From positions 72,501,201-72,565,200 of the forward strand of contig OZ038422.1 of the NCBI GenBank assembly GCA_964036155.1: a stretch of DNA of 64,000 nucleotides. The letters are read 5' to 3'. Positions 34,531-49,500 of the stretch are shown in pieces. The stretch comes from Diploscapter coronatus. Taxonomy: Eukaryota; Nematoda; Chromadorea; Rhabditida; Rhabditidae. The notes under the pieces were generated by a model, which was not told the DNA's origin, did no database searches, and worked only from the letters and a program-made list of their open reading frames with translations. The position numbers and the translations under genes were made by a program. Positions within the stretch are counted from its first letter, which is position 1; the number at the start of each line of letters is the position of its first letter.

Positions 34531-37500
34531 CTCATTTTTGGTCGAAATTAAATTGATGTTCAAGGTTCTGGGATTTCAATTGACATTATTTTTATCGACA
34601 ACTAAAACGGGCACGATAAGCAGTTAATTACTGACAAGGATTACCGAAAACTTATGAAAAACTCTAAATCATATTTTTTTCTGAAAAAGTACCTGATTTC
34701 CACAGAACAAGCATGGTGGACAGTTGATTTCATCCTTTATGCCGCTACAGTAATGTCCGCAAGACAACCTCTTCTCACAGGCTGTCTCCGCCAGCTTAAC
34801 GCATTCATCGTGGGTGCAAACGCCTTCGAGGATCTGGAATTTTATTTAAAATTTATTAGTGAAGAAAAATTAGAGAATTTTTATTTATGAACCAAAAATA
34901 CCTGCTTATGATTTTCCAGATTGTTTCCGCAGAACCTGCAACTCTGATGGAACGAAGTCTGCATTGCAGAAGATGAAGCTCGAGATTCAGATGGGAATAG
35001 TGCAACGTCTTTCGAGATTTCGACTAATCCGTTCAATGTTTCGCCGTGGAAGAGGATCTAAATTTTCTTATTAAAAATTTTAGCTATTCTTTTCCACTGA
35101 TAGCAGTGCAATTATAAAAATTCTAAAGTAATAAAAATTCTACAAATGTTCGAAACATAATATTATCACAGAATCGGTACGTTTTTCGTTAGAGATGGCA
35201 TGTCATGTACGGATCATGTTCCACTACGAACCAGAATGCTTCATCTCATTTGAATCATGCCCAATCGACTTACCAACAAATTCCCGACTCTCATTCTAGC
35301 ACATCCTTGATGTATATCCACATCCGAATTTCGATTCGTCGAGCCCAGGTGGTTGATTTGGTGGTTTCGATTCTTTTTGTGAAGGTGCATGATCGTAAAG
35401 CACTCCCTGCACAGTGCCATTTCGCACACGGTGCAGTAGATCTGAAAGTGGATTTTTGAAAATTATAAAGAAAACAAAAAAGATTAGAAACCTGTGCCAG
35501 TGTCCTTCCATCATCGTGATTCTCGCAGATCGTTCCAGGCTCTTGCTCGTCATCATTTTGAAGGGCCTGCCATCTGAAACTTTTAAAAATAAGAAAATAT
35601 AGTTTTTTTCTTTCAAAAATTTTCGATCCTTACCTTTCCGATAGCTCTAACCAGCTCTTGTCCTTCATCAATGCTAAGGCCGAGACTGAGAGCCAGAACC
35701 TGAAAAAATCGCAATTTTCTGAAAAATTCAACAAAAAAAGATTACCGTTTGGATCCCAAAACGGAAGAGATGATCATGTCCTTGCTGGCAGAGGAAATAC
35801 TGGACGAAGAGAGAGATGAAGACTGAGCGAATCCAAGAAGGAAATTAGCGAGTTCCTGACGAATCGCTAGAGACCATGCCTCGGAATATGTGCCATCGCT
35901 AAAGTTTTCTTGTGAAGTATCTGTATGCCTCGAGTTTTTAGGTAGTACAATTGATTCTAACATTTTGATTCTGGAATCGATAACGACGCTTTATAAATTG
36001 AATTTTAGTCACATATTTTGATAAAATGTCAAAGTCACGATCATTCGAGATATGGTGAAAATTGAATGCGCGTTTCAATGAAATAAATATCAGATGATTG
36101 ATTTATCCAAGTGATGGTCGTGTAGAGGGATCTCTTGTATAAATGGCATTTTTAATCAGGTATGAAAAACCCAAAAATTGTGTGGCCGTGAGGTGAAGTA
36201 GAGGAGCTCTTCGGCAAGCTCTACTCGCATCAATAGGCCATTTCGTTGTGACTATGCGAGGTTTTCCCTAGGAATTCAGCCTGGCGATTTGCCTATGAAA
36301 TCAGCAAAATCGCCGGCTTGAACCTCGTGCAGAGCCATCGCAAAACCACTCTGCCACCTGCTCATGTTCTTCCTCGATCTTAGCTTTCTCTTAGAAACAA
36401 CATGTGTTCTTTGAGCTTATCGCTAGGTGCTTAGTGTGTGATGTCATTGAAAGATAATGGAAAGAGATATTGAGAAGGTTTGATAATCTATAGCTCTTTT
36501 CCGGTTAATTATGAAGTTACGAAGGAGTATTGCCGATCGATCAAATATAATTTTGCATGTGACTCACCTAATTTTGAAGATTAACCAAATTTCAACAAAA
36601 ATTGAACACTCGTTTTGAGATAATACAGCGAAACGCATTTCGAATTAAGTTAAAGTAGCAATTCTATTTCATGTCAATACTTGAAGCCTACCACATTTTA
36701 GCGATGAACTGAGCAGTAGCCTTGCCGATTTCTGGATCGATTAGTTTATCAGTTCTCCAGCCCGAGTCGTCATGTAGAGAAGTCTGAAAATTTACCTTTC
36801 TGAATTGTCTTTTTTATTTTTATTTTCATTTTATAAATTGACTTCGCAGCTTGTATGAAGTAAAAATGAAGTGGGAAATAATTGTTGGCTAAGTATTCTG
36901 AAACCTACATTCAAATGAGCGGTGAAGACCGAGTGGGCTGCTTTATCTCTGACTTGCAATTGAATGACCTTCGCAACGACGATCAGCAGATTTTTCAGGA
37001 ATTTGGCTACATCCAAAGAGGAAGGAGAGAAAACGCCCATGATAAAAAACAGAGTATCAAGACATTGGCGTTGGACTACCTGAAATCGAATAACTATAAC
37101 GAATATTAAAAGGGTTTCATAAGTGTAATGACAATCTTGATTGAGATTACAATACATTACAATACTAGTTCAACAGCTTCACAATTGCTAAAATTAAGAA
37201 GACCTACGAAAGGTGAACAGATCAGCAGTTGACTAATGGAGCACAGAATGTTGTTCCTCTGTCCGAACATTTCGATGCCTCGACGCGATTCACAAATGCG
37301 CACAAGCAGAATCAGCAGACCACAACAATATGAGTAGTTCTTCTTCGATTGTTGCCAGAGGAGGTCGACCTCTCTGGAATATTTTTATTCTAAATTGTTA
37401 AAAATGTTTACAATTTTAAATCAAATTGCTTGAATCAGACTAATATTGGTATTTGTGTTATGGATTTGTATAAAATTGTAAAATATCCAAACTTCTTCAT

Positions 37501-40500
37501 ACCTTTCCAATGCCTGGACAACTTGGGTGCAGACGTAGTTTTGCAATGGTTGGAGTTGGACTCGATTGAATAGCAAATCAATGACGCGTTCGCGCAAAGT
37601 TCCATCTTCAGAGAGCTCACCACAAAATGCCTGAAAATGCTATCGTTAGAAAAACAATTATGATTATTTTTACCTGTGAAGAAATAGCCTGGAACAGTCC
37701 GAAAGCATCCCTTTGCGTGTTGCTGAAGAACAGCTGATGTGAGGTGGAGGGACGGAGCGAAGGCTCAGTGGATGGCGGTCGAGGCGAGAATCCGAGGGCC
37801 ATTAGCTGGAAAGTTTTAAATATTTTCGTTGTCGACCCATGTTCAACAATTTTAAATTTCTAAAGTAATCATTTGAATTATATCTTTTCGAGGAATGGAA
37901 CAATTTTCATGTAAAAATGAGTATAAACTCTATTAGCAACGTGGCCATACCTGCCGCACACGAACAGCATTTCCAGCTCCCTTGAACAGAACCGTGATGT
38001 GGCTGACACTCGCGATGCAACACTTGATCCAACCGCAAAATGACTAAATTAAAATGAGTATTTAACTATGATTCAAACTTTATCAAGATAGTACCAATTA
38101 GCTCTATCTCAATCGTGCACTGTACTCTCCTCTCGTAAATGTATCTAACTCTTTAGTACTCTTTTCAGATACGTTTCATAATATAATTTCTTCGGATATA
38201 AAAATAATTATATCAATTTTCGATCGTTAGTCTTTCTTGAAGTAAGGCACAAACCAATACGAGTTCTACCTGTTCCAGCCCAGTCGCCATCAAATCCTTC
38301 CTCGTTCCATCAGGCAGAATCGTCCTGATCGATATCGCAGTCGTTCTGTACGCGTCATCTCTCACGTTGTCGATGAAGATGCAGAGTAATGCTGGAGTAG
38401 TTTGCTCTCCATATGGATTGCTCATTGACAAGGTCAGGGATCGAGCTCGGTTTTTGTCCTGAACAAAATTTGTTGCAATTTTCAAACAAAATCTTGTTAA
38501 AATATTTTTTTAATTCAAAAAATTTATCCTATTATTAGAATTTTTATAGTATCAAGTGAGAAATAACCTCCTCGCCACTCTCCCAGAATGTCTCCATATT
38601 TCCATCAGTCAGGCATACGACCATCGCTTGACGACTACTAGCTTCAATTCTCAAACACGACGTGACGTCCTTCATTTCCTGAAAACGCTTGACCATTATG
38701 CTAATCGATTATTTTTTTTCTGGTGACGGAATTTTTTAAACGTATTTCGCGATCATTCTTTCTTTTTAAATCGATAAAATTAATTAAGAGCGCAAGATAA
38801 GCAACAAACTGTCATCATTGATATCAAATTGATTTCTTCAAAAATCTAAAACCGATCTAATTTTCCCACCTTGACATCAACGTTCTCTTCCTTTCTATGA
38901 ATCCTGGATATTTCATCGATAGATCCGCCATCCGACAGAACGCCCCCAACAGTGCCCAAAATGTTGCAGGTGAGAATGAGCAATTCCTGCTCGTGAGCTG
39001 TCAGTTGGATTGTCCACGCGCGGAAGCAGAGGGAACGAAGACGGAAATCCACTCCGGAAGATTGAAGGATGACGGCAGTGGTGTAAAGGAACGCGTGCAG
39101 TTGACCGACCATTTTGGCTGGAATTTTGAAGATCGATTTTGGAGCTGGCTATAGTCCATGGGTGGCTCGTACGATATCAAATAGAAATTTGTTCTTCAGA
39201 AGGATAACTTATTTTAACACGTGAACTTAATACTCTTTGTTTTCTAGTGAAACAATAATAGAAAACCAGCAAATTTATTTCCAATGGTGTTGTTCCATTC
39301 ATTTAGAAATTATGCAAAAAATTTACCTGCTAGTGGGCCAGCCAAGAAACACAATCTCCATGGATGTGGTAGGATCGTTGAATCCCTTATTTCCTTCTGG
39401 TAGTACAGATCCAGTTGCTTGTACGAAGATAGAGCAGTCAGGTATTGAAAGATGACGTCGGAGACGCTGGTTTCTGACGACACCAGTCTCAGCAGCCAAT
39501 TCCAGACTCGGAAGGCGTGAGAGAACCCGATTGCTCTTCGGATGGCTTGTTCGCACGCTGCCTTGATTCTCTGAAGGTTATGATGCTCCACGACGAATGC
39601 CATGACAGGTCGTTTCAGAATAGAAGATGAACTTCCAATCGACGTGTTGATTAAAGAACGCAATGCCGCGGAAGGCGATTGCAGAGTCTCATGAGCATCG
39701 CCTTCTGTGATGGACTGATGACGGTGGGGAGGAGCTGTGAGAGATGATGTAGGTCCGATAGACTGAGAGGGTGGAGAAATGAGCGTGGGCATCTTCGGCC
39801 CTGGATCAGAGCTAATGGCTACCTTTGAGATGGACTGCGACATAAATGAACTTCGGGCGAAGTGGGATCCGTCAAGCTGAAAGAAAAATAAATCTTTGCT
39901 TGATTATTCATGATATCTTCCTCTTGTATATGCCAATATGAACAATCTTTTATACATCTAGCAAAGAGGAAAAATTTTGAAACTAACTTCTGACATTTAC
40001 AAAACGACGGCAGGACGGCATTGACGGCACGATTTTCTATAGATGGATGGTGTTATTTGATAAAATCGTGCCGTCATATTGCTGTTACCCTAATTTCTTT
40101 CAAATGCTAAATTTTGCCATCGTCATGAGCATAGTGATATGAAAAATAAATCCATTATCTATTTTAGTCTAAAAAATTCGAAAAGCTTCATTAATGTGAA
40201 TTTCTGTTGTTGATATGAACTGTTTTACCTTATTCGCATTCCCTAATCGGTTGTATCTAGGCATCGTCGAAGGAGTCGACCCTGTTGTTGGGAACAAGTT
40301 GATCGTCCATCCAGAATTCGTTGCCGAGGAGTTTTTCGAGTCGCCATCAAGCGTTGAATTCAGATCCAGTAGAAACAGGGCGTTCTGCTTGATTATCTCC
40401 TCTGGTCTAGCATTAAGCGCTGTGGTGGACAGTCGGAATTCCCTCCATCTTCTTGTGCGCTCTTCACGATGGCCCCAAGGGGTGCGTTTCAGATATTTGG

Positions 40501-43500
40501 ATCGGCATGTTGGACAGAGGAGATACCTAAAGAGAAATATAGCCATGTTTCAAATTTTCCAATAGCAGAAAATTATGAGCTCAAATCAATGAAATCAATG
40601 GTTGCGTGTTGCCAAATCAGATTAGATTTTATAAAATAAAGAAGTCCAACTTCAAAAAGTAATTTGGATTTAATTCAGTCTTCTTCACTAACCAAGTAGT
40701 TCCAACCCTTCCTCCACTTCCACATTTTCCCGACCATCCGGTTGTGAATCTGCCTCCTGAATTGTAGCCATATCCTTGACTATCCTCTCCACACCCAGGG
40801 TGTGCCATTCGCATGTGAACGATGATGGGCACGCGGTAGGGCTCCTCGCAGAGTTCACAGGCTCCAGGAACGCTCTGAAGAGTGGTCCGATTTATGATAT
40901 CTTGGTTGAATTTCATTTATAGATAGAATATCCGTTGTTGCATGATTACTACTCTATATATTGTATGAACATTTCCGAAACCCATGTAAGATTTGATAAA
41001 CGATAAAGAATCACTTCAAATTTAATAGTCTAAATTTACCTCCTTCCCCAGCAATTGTTTTCCAATCAAAGCAGGTGGCATAATAAGGTGTTGATCGATG
41101 GAGAGCAGTACTGCATTGCAAATCTCCTTCCACAATTTGACAAGTGGTTGCAATGCGGCTGGTGCTGACGATGTGCTGGAGTCGATGCTCAGCCAGGCCT
41201 AGAGTTGGAATTTTCATGATAAATAAAGCATTATCGTTGTTTCATAGAAATACATCATTTTTGAATTATCTAAGCTGATGATACTCTAGGAACTTTGGTT
41301 GCATAAACAAGTATGAAAATAAAAGAATAAAATTTACACTGTCAAGGAGTTTCTTCAATACGTTTCAATAAAGTTCACTTTCCTATTTTCATAGCTCTGA
41401 ACAACTCCTGGATTGGTTTTGATTCATTACAAAATATTTTTTTTTTTTAAAATACCCCATGTAGATTTTGATGAAACTTCAAATATGCTCCCGCTGCCAT
41501 CGCGTCTCTCACGAGGTTTTCGTGCCACAAGAACGAGGCGAATACGACTCGGCAACAATCAACGACCGAAGGACGAAGGGCGGTTTGACAGTTTGTGGAG
41601 CTACAAATTTGATGCGGCTTTTCTAAGGTTTATTTCTTTTACGTTGGCTGCCTTGGCGGAGGTGAATTTTCCTCATCTTCGTTGCCATTTGTGGAAAATG
41701 ATAGGGAATGGATCGAACTATGACCGGTAGCGTTCTGAAATAATCGTATCAGTACAAGAATTATTGCATGAATGTGATATGCTATCAAATTTTGATAGAC
41801 GATCATCTTTTCATATGAAATATTTCGGAACACACTTGATTTTATTTTTAATTATACTTTACTCTCCATTATCTATGAGATGAACGTTACGTCTTTCTCT
41901 GAGCTCTAACGTTGGTACGAAGCCTTTCCTTCTTGTCCGCCTGCGTCCTCGCTGCGTTCTCTCCTTTTTCACACCATTTTCACTCCGCGATTCGCGCCAT
42001 CGTCTCTACCCTTCCCGCTAGGCAACACTAATCTCATAAATAATCGAGAGTACCTCCGCCAAAATGTATCTCGGATCAGGTCCAGCGATTTGTATCCAAA
42101 CTCCGTACTGATTCGTCACCCAACCACAACTTCGGATTTCGCGACGGCCTTGTAGAACTTCATTCACTATGCAGCCTAAATTTTAATGCTTCAACAAAAT
42201 TCAAAAATTAATTGAGAAAGATAACTTCTAGTTGTTGAAATTTTTATCGGATAAAATTTTAACAATAAATATAGAGAGCGCAAATGGTGTCTCAACTTTC
42301 AAGTTGGTAGGATTTTAAGCATGTAGGAATATTGAGGGACCCTTTAACTGCGCTAATCAAAAAGAACTTTCCGATTTGGGCCGACCTAGACCCCCTAATT
42401 AACTCGATAGTTGACCTTCCAAACTTCCTACAAACCCCCTCTTTTAAATTTTACTAAATTTTCAGGTTTTTGCAGGAGTCCATTTGAAAAATTCGTTTAC
42501 GAAAAATTGCATTTTCTGCATATTCAAATTTGAGCACTTGCGTTCTCTACATAAGCCACAAGTTTCTATCTTTTTCTAGAAAGTTACCTGATGGCGATGG
42601 TTGACCATAAATTTGAACACTTTCCCCTTCATCGATGACATAGGTTTCATTGCTCTCGAGTGCTAGATTACGATATTCTGTTGTAGGCAGGAATGGTTCT
42701 TGGAAGGTGTCAACTTGAAGATCGTCGAGAGGAATCAGGACTCGGTTCAGATGACGATGATAGGATAGGCACCAGAACTGAAACTTGAGGGACTTTGAAA
42801 AATAGGTGTGCAGCTACTGAATTAAAATACTCTACGGGCGCGTAAATACTCGTTAAGGTATGAGGCACATTTAAAATTTTCGATAGTAATTCATGAGTCG
42901 GAATCATAACATTTACGAGTTTCTAGTTAGATCAGATTGCCGATACATCACGAATCCATAAAGAATAATGTAGTAAAATTGGAAGCGTTTTAAAATTAGA
43001 AAGTCTTACCTGCTCCCCACAACTATTGTACCCAAAAAGCGCTGCAGTTTCATCCGTTAGCCTCAGCCACTTCCCATCGTCATTTTCGACTTCCTCAATG
43101 TATGACAGTGGGGCTCCGCGTGGAATCGTTCCGACGCACGGTGCGACAAGAGAAGGGCCAAGTCGCATTCTGATGGATCGAAAATCCGATGTTTTCGGAA
43201 TCACTGAATTCCGAGCTTTGCTCAACTGGGCTGCTTTCTGGATCTCTTTGCTCTGCTTTGTCATTTCGTTCTCATCACGGTCACGGTCTCTTACCTGAAA
43301 GCTCTACATCCCTTATGTTCATATCTTGGAGAAAATAGCTCCATTTTTGAAAATTCGATTTATCTGTGAAGAAGAGCCGCCACCAGAAAAAAGTATCAAT
43401 TAAACAACTTCTTTCATACATTATTCCGACACCTACCTGTAAAGTGTACGTATGTGACAATTCGAACCCGTCAACCTTGCACTCGATGCGATAATTTCCG

Positions 43501-46500
43501 GAGCATGAGGGAGTCCAATAACCAGCATAACAGGACTTGTTGACCTGCTTCAATTGGACGGCATCTTTAACGACGACGTCTCGAAGGTATCCGAGGCGAA
43601 TTTCCTCGTGCGAATAGTTTGAGTAGGCTGGCATCGCGGAGATCGACATGTATCGGGCGCGATTCAGAATGGTCGGTTGGTAGGAATTCTGTAAGAAGAA
43701 ATCATTTATTTGTACACTTCAATAAACTGTATGAACTGAGCAATTTTATATATGTCTTCATGACTTTTGAGAAAAGCCTGTAGCGTGCAAAATTTGAACC
43801 AATTTTTGAATACTAAAATGTACCTGCTCGATTTGCTTTAGCGTCGGGAAGTTCGTAGTCGTCAATTGTCTCGTGAATTGCAACGCGGGCGAACCAAGAC
43901 TGACAGTGACTTGGACGATCATCGATGGGATGTTGGCGGGTCGATCAAATTGGTCTCTGCACTCGATCGACATTTTTACTGGTCTTCCAGCCACTAAGTC
44001 CGTGCTCGACACTGAGAGTTGGCACTTGCTCGGGTCGACTACCGGACCGATCGGTAGCCATTTTGCGAGGAAACCGGCGGTTGTCGTGGGACAAGTAGAG
44101 ATAAACTCCCTGTAATTTTATTCGTTTTTTTTTCTTTTTTAATTCATAATTCAATTTAGGATTCATTTTTCTGACCTAAGGAAGACCAAATCGGGGGTCT
44201 GTGCAGAAGACGGATGCCCCTTCGCGATGATCTCATTCAGTGTCGGAACATGGGCCAAATTCAAGCCCTTCTTCAGCAAGCTTCCATGCTTCTCGAGCAA
44301 AATTCGAGTATCTTCTTCATCGATGGATAGATGAGCGATTTTGCGAGGATCGGATGGTAACTGAAGTGGCACGCTTTAAATTTCATAATCTTTATTTGTG
44401 TGATTTGCCTTTTATAAAGCAATGAAAAATATGCAAATCAACGATATGCATTAACCAAATTTATACTCATCGGAGTTACAGCTATGAAGTCATTAAAATG
44501 TCATTAAAAACTAGACTAGAGATTTTGTTAAAACCAACCTGAACCAATAGTCTGCTTGCACTCGCTGACAACCAGACCAGTTCCTGCTCCATTCTCAGAA
44601 TCGAATTGCTGCAGCTTGATGGGTACCCAGTGATTGTGACATTGAAGCCATAGATCTGGTCCTCCCCAACTCCTTCCACAGGACTGGAGGATTCCAGCAC
44701 GAACCAAAGGGAGTTCCCGGGTAGTAGCATTGGCGATGTAGGCCACTCATTGCCGTAGTATCTAGCGATTGGAAGGTAGGAGTGTCGTTCGATGCCCAAA
44801 TAGATGATGAGTTGGTCGTCGAATTGAGAGGTCTGGCAATCTGGAAGATGAGTTTTTTTTTAGCATTTTGCGAAATTTGACAGTTTGTTCTAAAAATATT
44901 GTTTATGGTACTTCGGACAGTTTGGCGCATTGATAACGATTATTTGAAATGTCAAGAAAAAATCATGTAAGTTTTGAGTTCTCTGAAAATTTGTCAAAAT
45001 TTTTCTTAGTATTCAACTCTTTTTGCGAAATTCTGCATTACTAAACCATCATAAAAAGGTATATTGATAAATTGTTACCTGGTGAAAATTGCAGACACAT
45101 GAAGTCAACGGTTTGTTCGAACCCGACGACAAGCGAGTAGACGCTATTTGGTTTGTACGGATGTAATGATTCCGCGGTGATCGTCGTCGCAGCCGACTCG
45201 CAGAGTTCGTCGTTGTTCCTTGAAGCGGACCGAGATTCTGTCGATTCAACTTCGGTGACACCGCGGATCATCCCGTTGACTGAGGATACGATCGGGATGA
45301 GTTGCTCGAGGGTTGCCATGACTTCAATCGCCTTATCGGGGAATCTCTCCATGAAGACGAACACATGCGCGCAGATCCGAGAGAACATCGCTCTTGCGTT
45401 CTCTGGAACATTGTTTCCCGACAAGCAGATGCCGACCTTATTTGCGAATAGCCGCAAGAGTAGCAAGAACGAGTTGAGCACCTTCTCCTCCAGTTGGTTG
45501 TCATTCGGCGTTTTTGTTCGAATTGAGTAGATGAAGTATGGAATCTGGCCGCGGTTCACTGTGGTGCCGTTCTGACTCATTGAAGTTCCGCAGAACGTGA
45601 GACGAGCACCGTTGGATAGTCTAATGTGATTGTAACCGCCTTCCCCGCTGTACGTCTTCGTAGGCTCAGTCGTCTGCACTTTGACGCAGTAGGTCACACC
45701 AGGAATAAGCGGCAGTTGTTGATCCAACTTGATGATCCCGGCGTCAGCGGATTCCGCTCCAACGTCAGACTTCCCAGCTCCAACAGTCTCCCATTTCTCG
45801 GTGATCTCAGTGTTCAGTTGGAGAACCTCCACCGTCCAGGTGCGTCGCTCTGATGGGGAGATGTAGACGGCGATTCCATGAAGGAGAACGCCATCGATGT
45901 CCACTCTGAACGCCACAGCATCGACAGCACCGTCGTTCATTTCCCAGGAAGCTAGGGACGATCGTCTTCGGAATCGGTTGACATTAAATGTGACTGCTGG
46001 ACCGAGATTTTCGTCCAGACTAGGAGTCGCGAGCTCTTTCGAAATGCTGACGATTATGTCCGAAGCCACCTCCGATGCATCAAATCTAGAGTTTGACGAA
46101 GGAAGGAAGGTCTTCTCATAGAGGAATCTCAGAAAATTTTGGAAAGAAGTTAGGGTCTGAACAGCTTCGGGATCCTGCTTGAAGTACTCCAGTAAATGTC
46201 TTGCCAGATTTGGAAAGTTGTCGAGTGCGGTATTGTGCAGGAAGATCTGAAATAGCATAGTTTGTCATTCGAGTATTTCTAACATCGGGGATTAAGAAAT
46301 AGAGTTTATGGAAAAAGTTTCATTCACGAATTTCCTTGAAACCCACTTGAATGAGATTTTCCTTGACAGATAGAGCTCCTACGACAGCCGCTGACAAGAT
46401 GTCTATTCCTGAAGCGGGTGGAGGTTGGCTGATCGCCAAGGCCAGGTGAGCTGAGATCAGTTGCTTGCTACAGAGGAAACAGTGAGATAGAGAAACGAAT

Positions 46501-49500
46501 AGGGTCAGGGCCTCTTGCAGGACGCTCTGAAATTGGTTATTTTGCTGTGCTTCAGAAAATTTTCGAAAAAAAACACCTCCACAATTAAATGATAATAATA
46601 ATAATATCGCGACTACTGTAAAATTGGTAGATGAATAGTGTACCTGCTGACTATCATTGTCATCCATGAACATCTCGGAACTGTTAGCGAATAGCTGCAT
46701 CAATATTTGGTGTAGTTGGCACACGACTCGGGCATAGTCTTCGTTCGGTTCGGTTGAATCTAAAGTATTCTTTTATTATTTGAATCACTCAAGTATGTAG
46801 ATTGTAGACCAAACACAATGTATGCATAGAAATTATTTTACTCTGTGAAAATTTCAATCGTACATCACAAATATCTAACCAATTTTGATAAATTTAATCT
46901 GGTGGATCCTGCAGAACTCTCGCTGTCACGATTCATGAATAGTTCAAATTTTTCAAAACCTACCTTGTTCACCCTTGTAGATCATCAGCGTATATCTCGA
47001 AAGTAGCCTCATGATGATGAGCGATATCAATGCTGTCCTTTCTCTGCCCCATATTTTCGCATCACCTCCATCCGCGAAAGTCGTATCGAACACGACTCGA
47101 ATTGTCCAATTAAAGACATCCAGCAACGATGAGAATACCGTTGACGAAATAGACTCCGGTAGAAATGGCGAGAACAAGTGCGACAGCGAAATATCGTCGG
47201 TCTTGACTTCTTCCATAGACTGGAGCAGGCCTTGGTTGGAGTCGAGCTGGTAGTAGATCTCTGGTATCTGCCCGACACTGATGTCGGTTCCATTGTTTGA
47301 CAGCGAGGAATTTCTGAAGGAGAAGACGACGTCGTCGCAGTCTACGATATTCTTTCCAGATGCACCACAGTCTGATGATGGACCGCTGATTTTGGCACTG
47401 AAATTCAATACTTGTTTTTTTTTCTAATAATAATTTAATTCATTATACTTTTGTAGTCCCATGTAATAATCATTGAGAGTAACCGTAAGACAAGTCACTA
47501 TCATAAACTTTGAATCATATTTATTTTTTGCCAATTCAGATATGATCTTTCGGGAATATTCACCTTATGACGTGCCAAACATTAGCTTTGATGTTGATAG
47601 GCTGAGTCAGCAGTAAAGTTCCGGTTTCTCTCGGAGCACAATCATACAGCATCTCGTCGGTTTCCCTGACCGGCTCCAAATACGTCTCATCGCAGTCGGG
47701 ATGTTGTAGACGGAAGAACTTCAACTTCGCCATGTACTCTCCACGACCGCCATAGAGGCCGATACCGAGCAGCTTGATGTCGCGATTTACCATGAACTGG
47801 ATAGCTTCGACCTGAAATTAAATTATGACCTTATTGGAAAATTTGAGTCCGCAAAAATTCGAACTTTGACCAATCTACTCAAGTTTGATTTACCTGAAAC
47901 TTATGCGAAAACTGTTGAATTTCTTAATCAAGGAAATCATTATGTTGTGTTCATTCGATTCATTTTAAATGAAAATAAACGGATGAAATTGTTTCAACTC
48001 CTATCAAAACTCTTCTTATAAAGCAATCAACGATGCTGCCGTGATGATGCTGCTATTTTCAAACGAATCCTAAACTCACCGAAGCCATACTATAGCCCCA
48101 GCTTCCACCCGGACTATCATATCGATTCACCACGCAGTACCCATCGGGCTGTTCACAATCAACTGCCGGCGTTTGCAGACTCATCTTCGCATCCAACCAG
48201 CACCTCGAAGCACTCATTGTGATTGCAGCAAATGTTGAACTCAATACAGACGCGGCTAGCTAAAATTTGAGCATCATTTAAAGCATTCAGGAAATATCGC
48301 ACCTGAATCGAGGAACAATAAGCAGGGCTATCGTTTGGTACTGCGAATTCCGGAGAGCGAAGAAATGACAGAGAATCCAAAGGGTCGTTTCCAACTTGTG
48401 CTGAATTATCGGAAGTGTAGATAGAAAGGGCTTGAATTCTCATTTCGGCAGCATTAAATGACCAAAGAATATCGAATCTTGGTTCGAGATGCCACGAGGT
48501 GTAGAGTCCTGCTGAGCCAAGTTGATGATGCGTGAATGTGTGGTGTTTCCTTCGGATGACGAAATAGTCCTTCCCTACGTAGCGAGGAAAGACAAATAGG
48601 TCGCTTCGTGTGGCGACTATCTGAAATTAAATAGGCTTCAGAAATGGTGATTTTCTTTAATAGCAAAATATTGATCATTGGGCTAGAGTTAGTGGCTAAT
48701 ACATAATTTAAATGATGAATGAGATTCCAATAAAAATTTGAACCCTTTAAAAACATACCTGCGAATCAATCAACTCCTCCTGACTCAGCAACACCGTGTG
48801 AGAATGAATCAGCGTCGTGTCTCCCTCCGCTCCAATCCACGATGCGAACGAATTTGATCCGGGTCCGAATCCAGCAACTTTTCTTGGCGTCGCATTCCAT
48901 CCGGGCTCATCAAATGGGCCTCTCGCTAGCTGGCCCTTGGAATGAGCCCCGAAGGTGTAGACGGTCCCATCAGCCGTGCGGATGACGGTGTGGTTATTTC
49001 CGGCAGCGACCTAAATGTTGATATCCGATCTGCATGCCGAAGAGGAATTTCGAAACATAATGCTGAATTATGCGTTTACCTGCACAACTTGGCTTTCAGT
49101 ATCGAGAACCACGAGCTGAGGTTCGTTCCTACCCTTTAAGTCACCAACTCCCAACTGACCATGACAATTCGAGCCCATCGTGAACACTTTGCCGTCGGCG
49201 GAGAGCATCACTAAAATTCTATCTTGAATAATTGACGATCTTGCTAGATTAGATTCTAGTCGTCTTCGTATTTCTATCGACTAATAACTATTGACTTTTG
49301 ATGTTATTTTATTTGAAACACGTTAACTCATCTCACCTGTGTGAAAGTTTCCACAGCTCAACGACGCGATCTTCACATCACGTTCCGCTCCTTTCTGCAG
49401 CAGAACTCTCGATGGCGACAGATACGTCCTAGTTGGAGTGGGGTGAAGTCCCGAACCACTTTGGAATGCCAGAGATGGCTGTTCCGCTTGATAGACCCAT

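Noticed and set aside
45153..45530. Plus-strand frame of 125 codons
   Set aside because: It is the antisense shadow of the rpm-1 second PHR exon.
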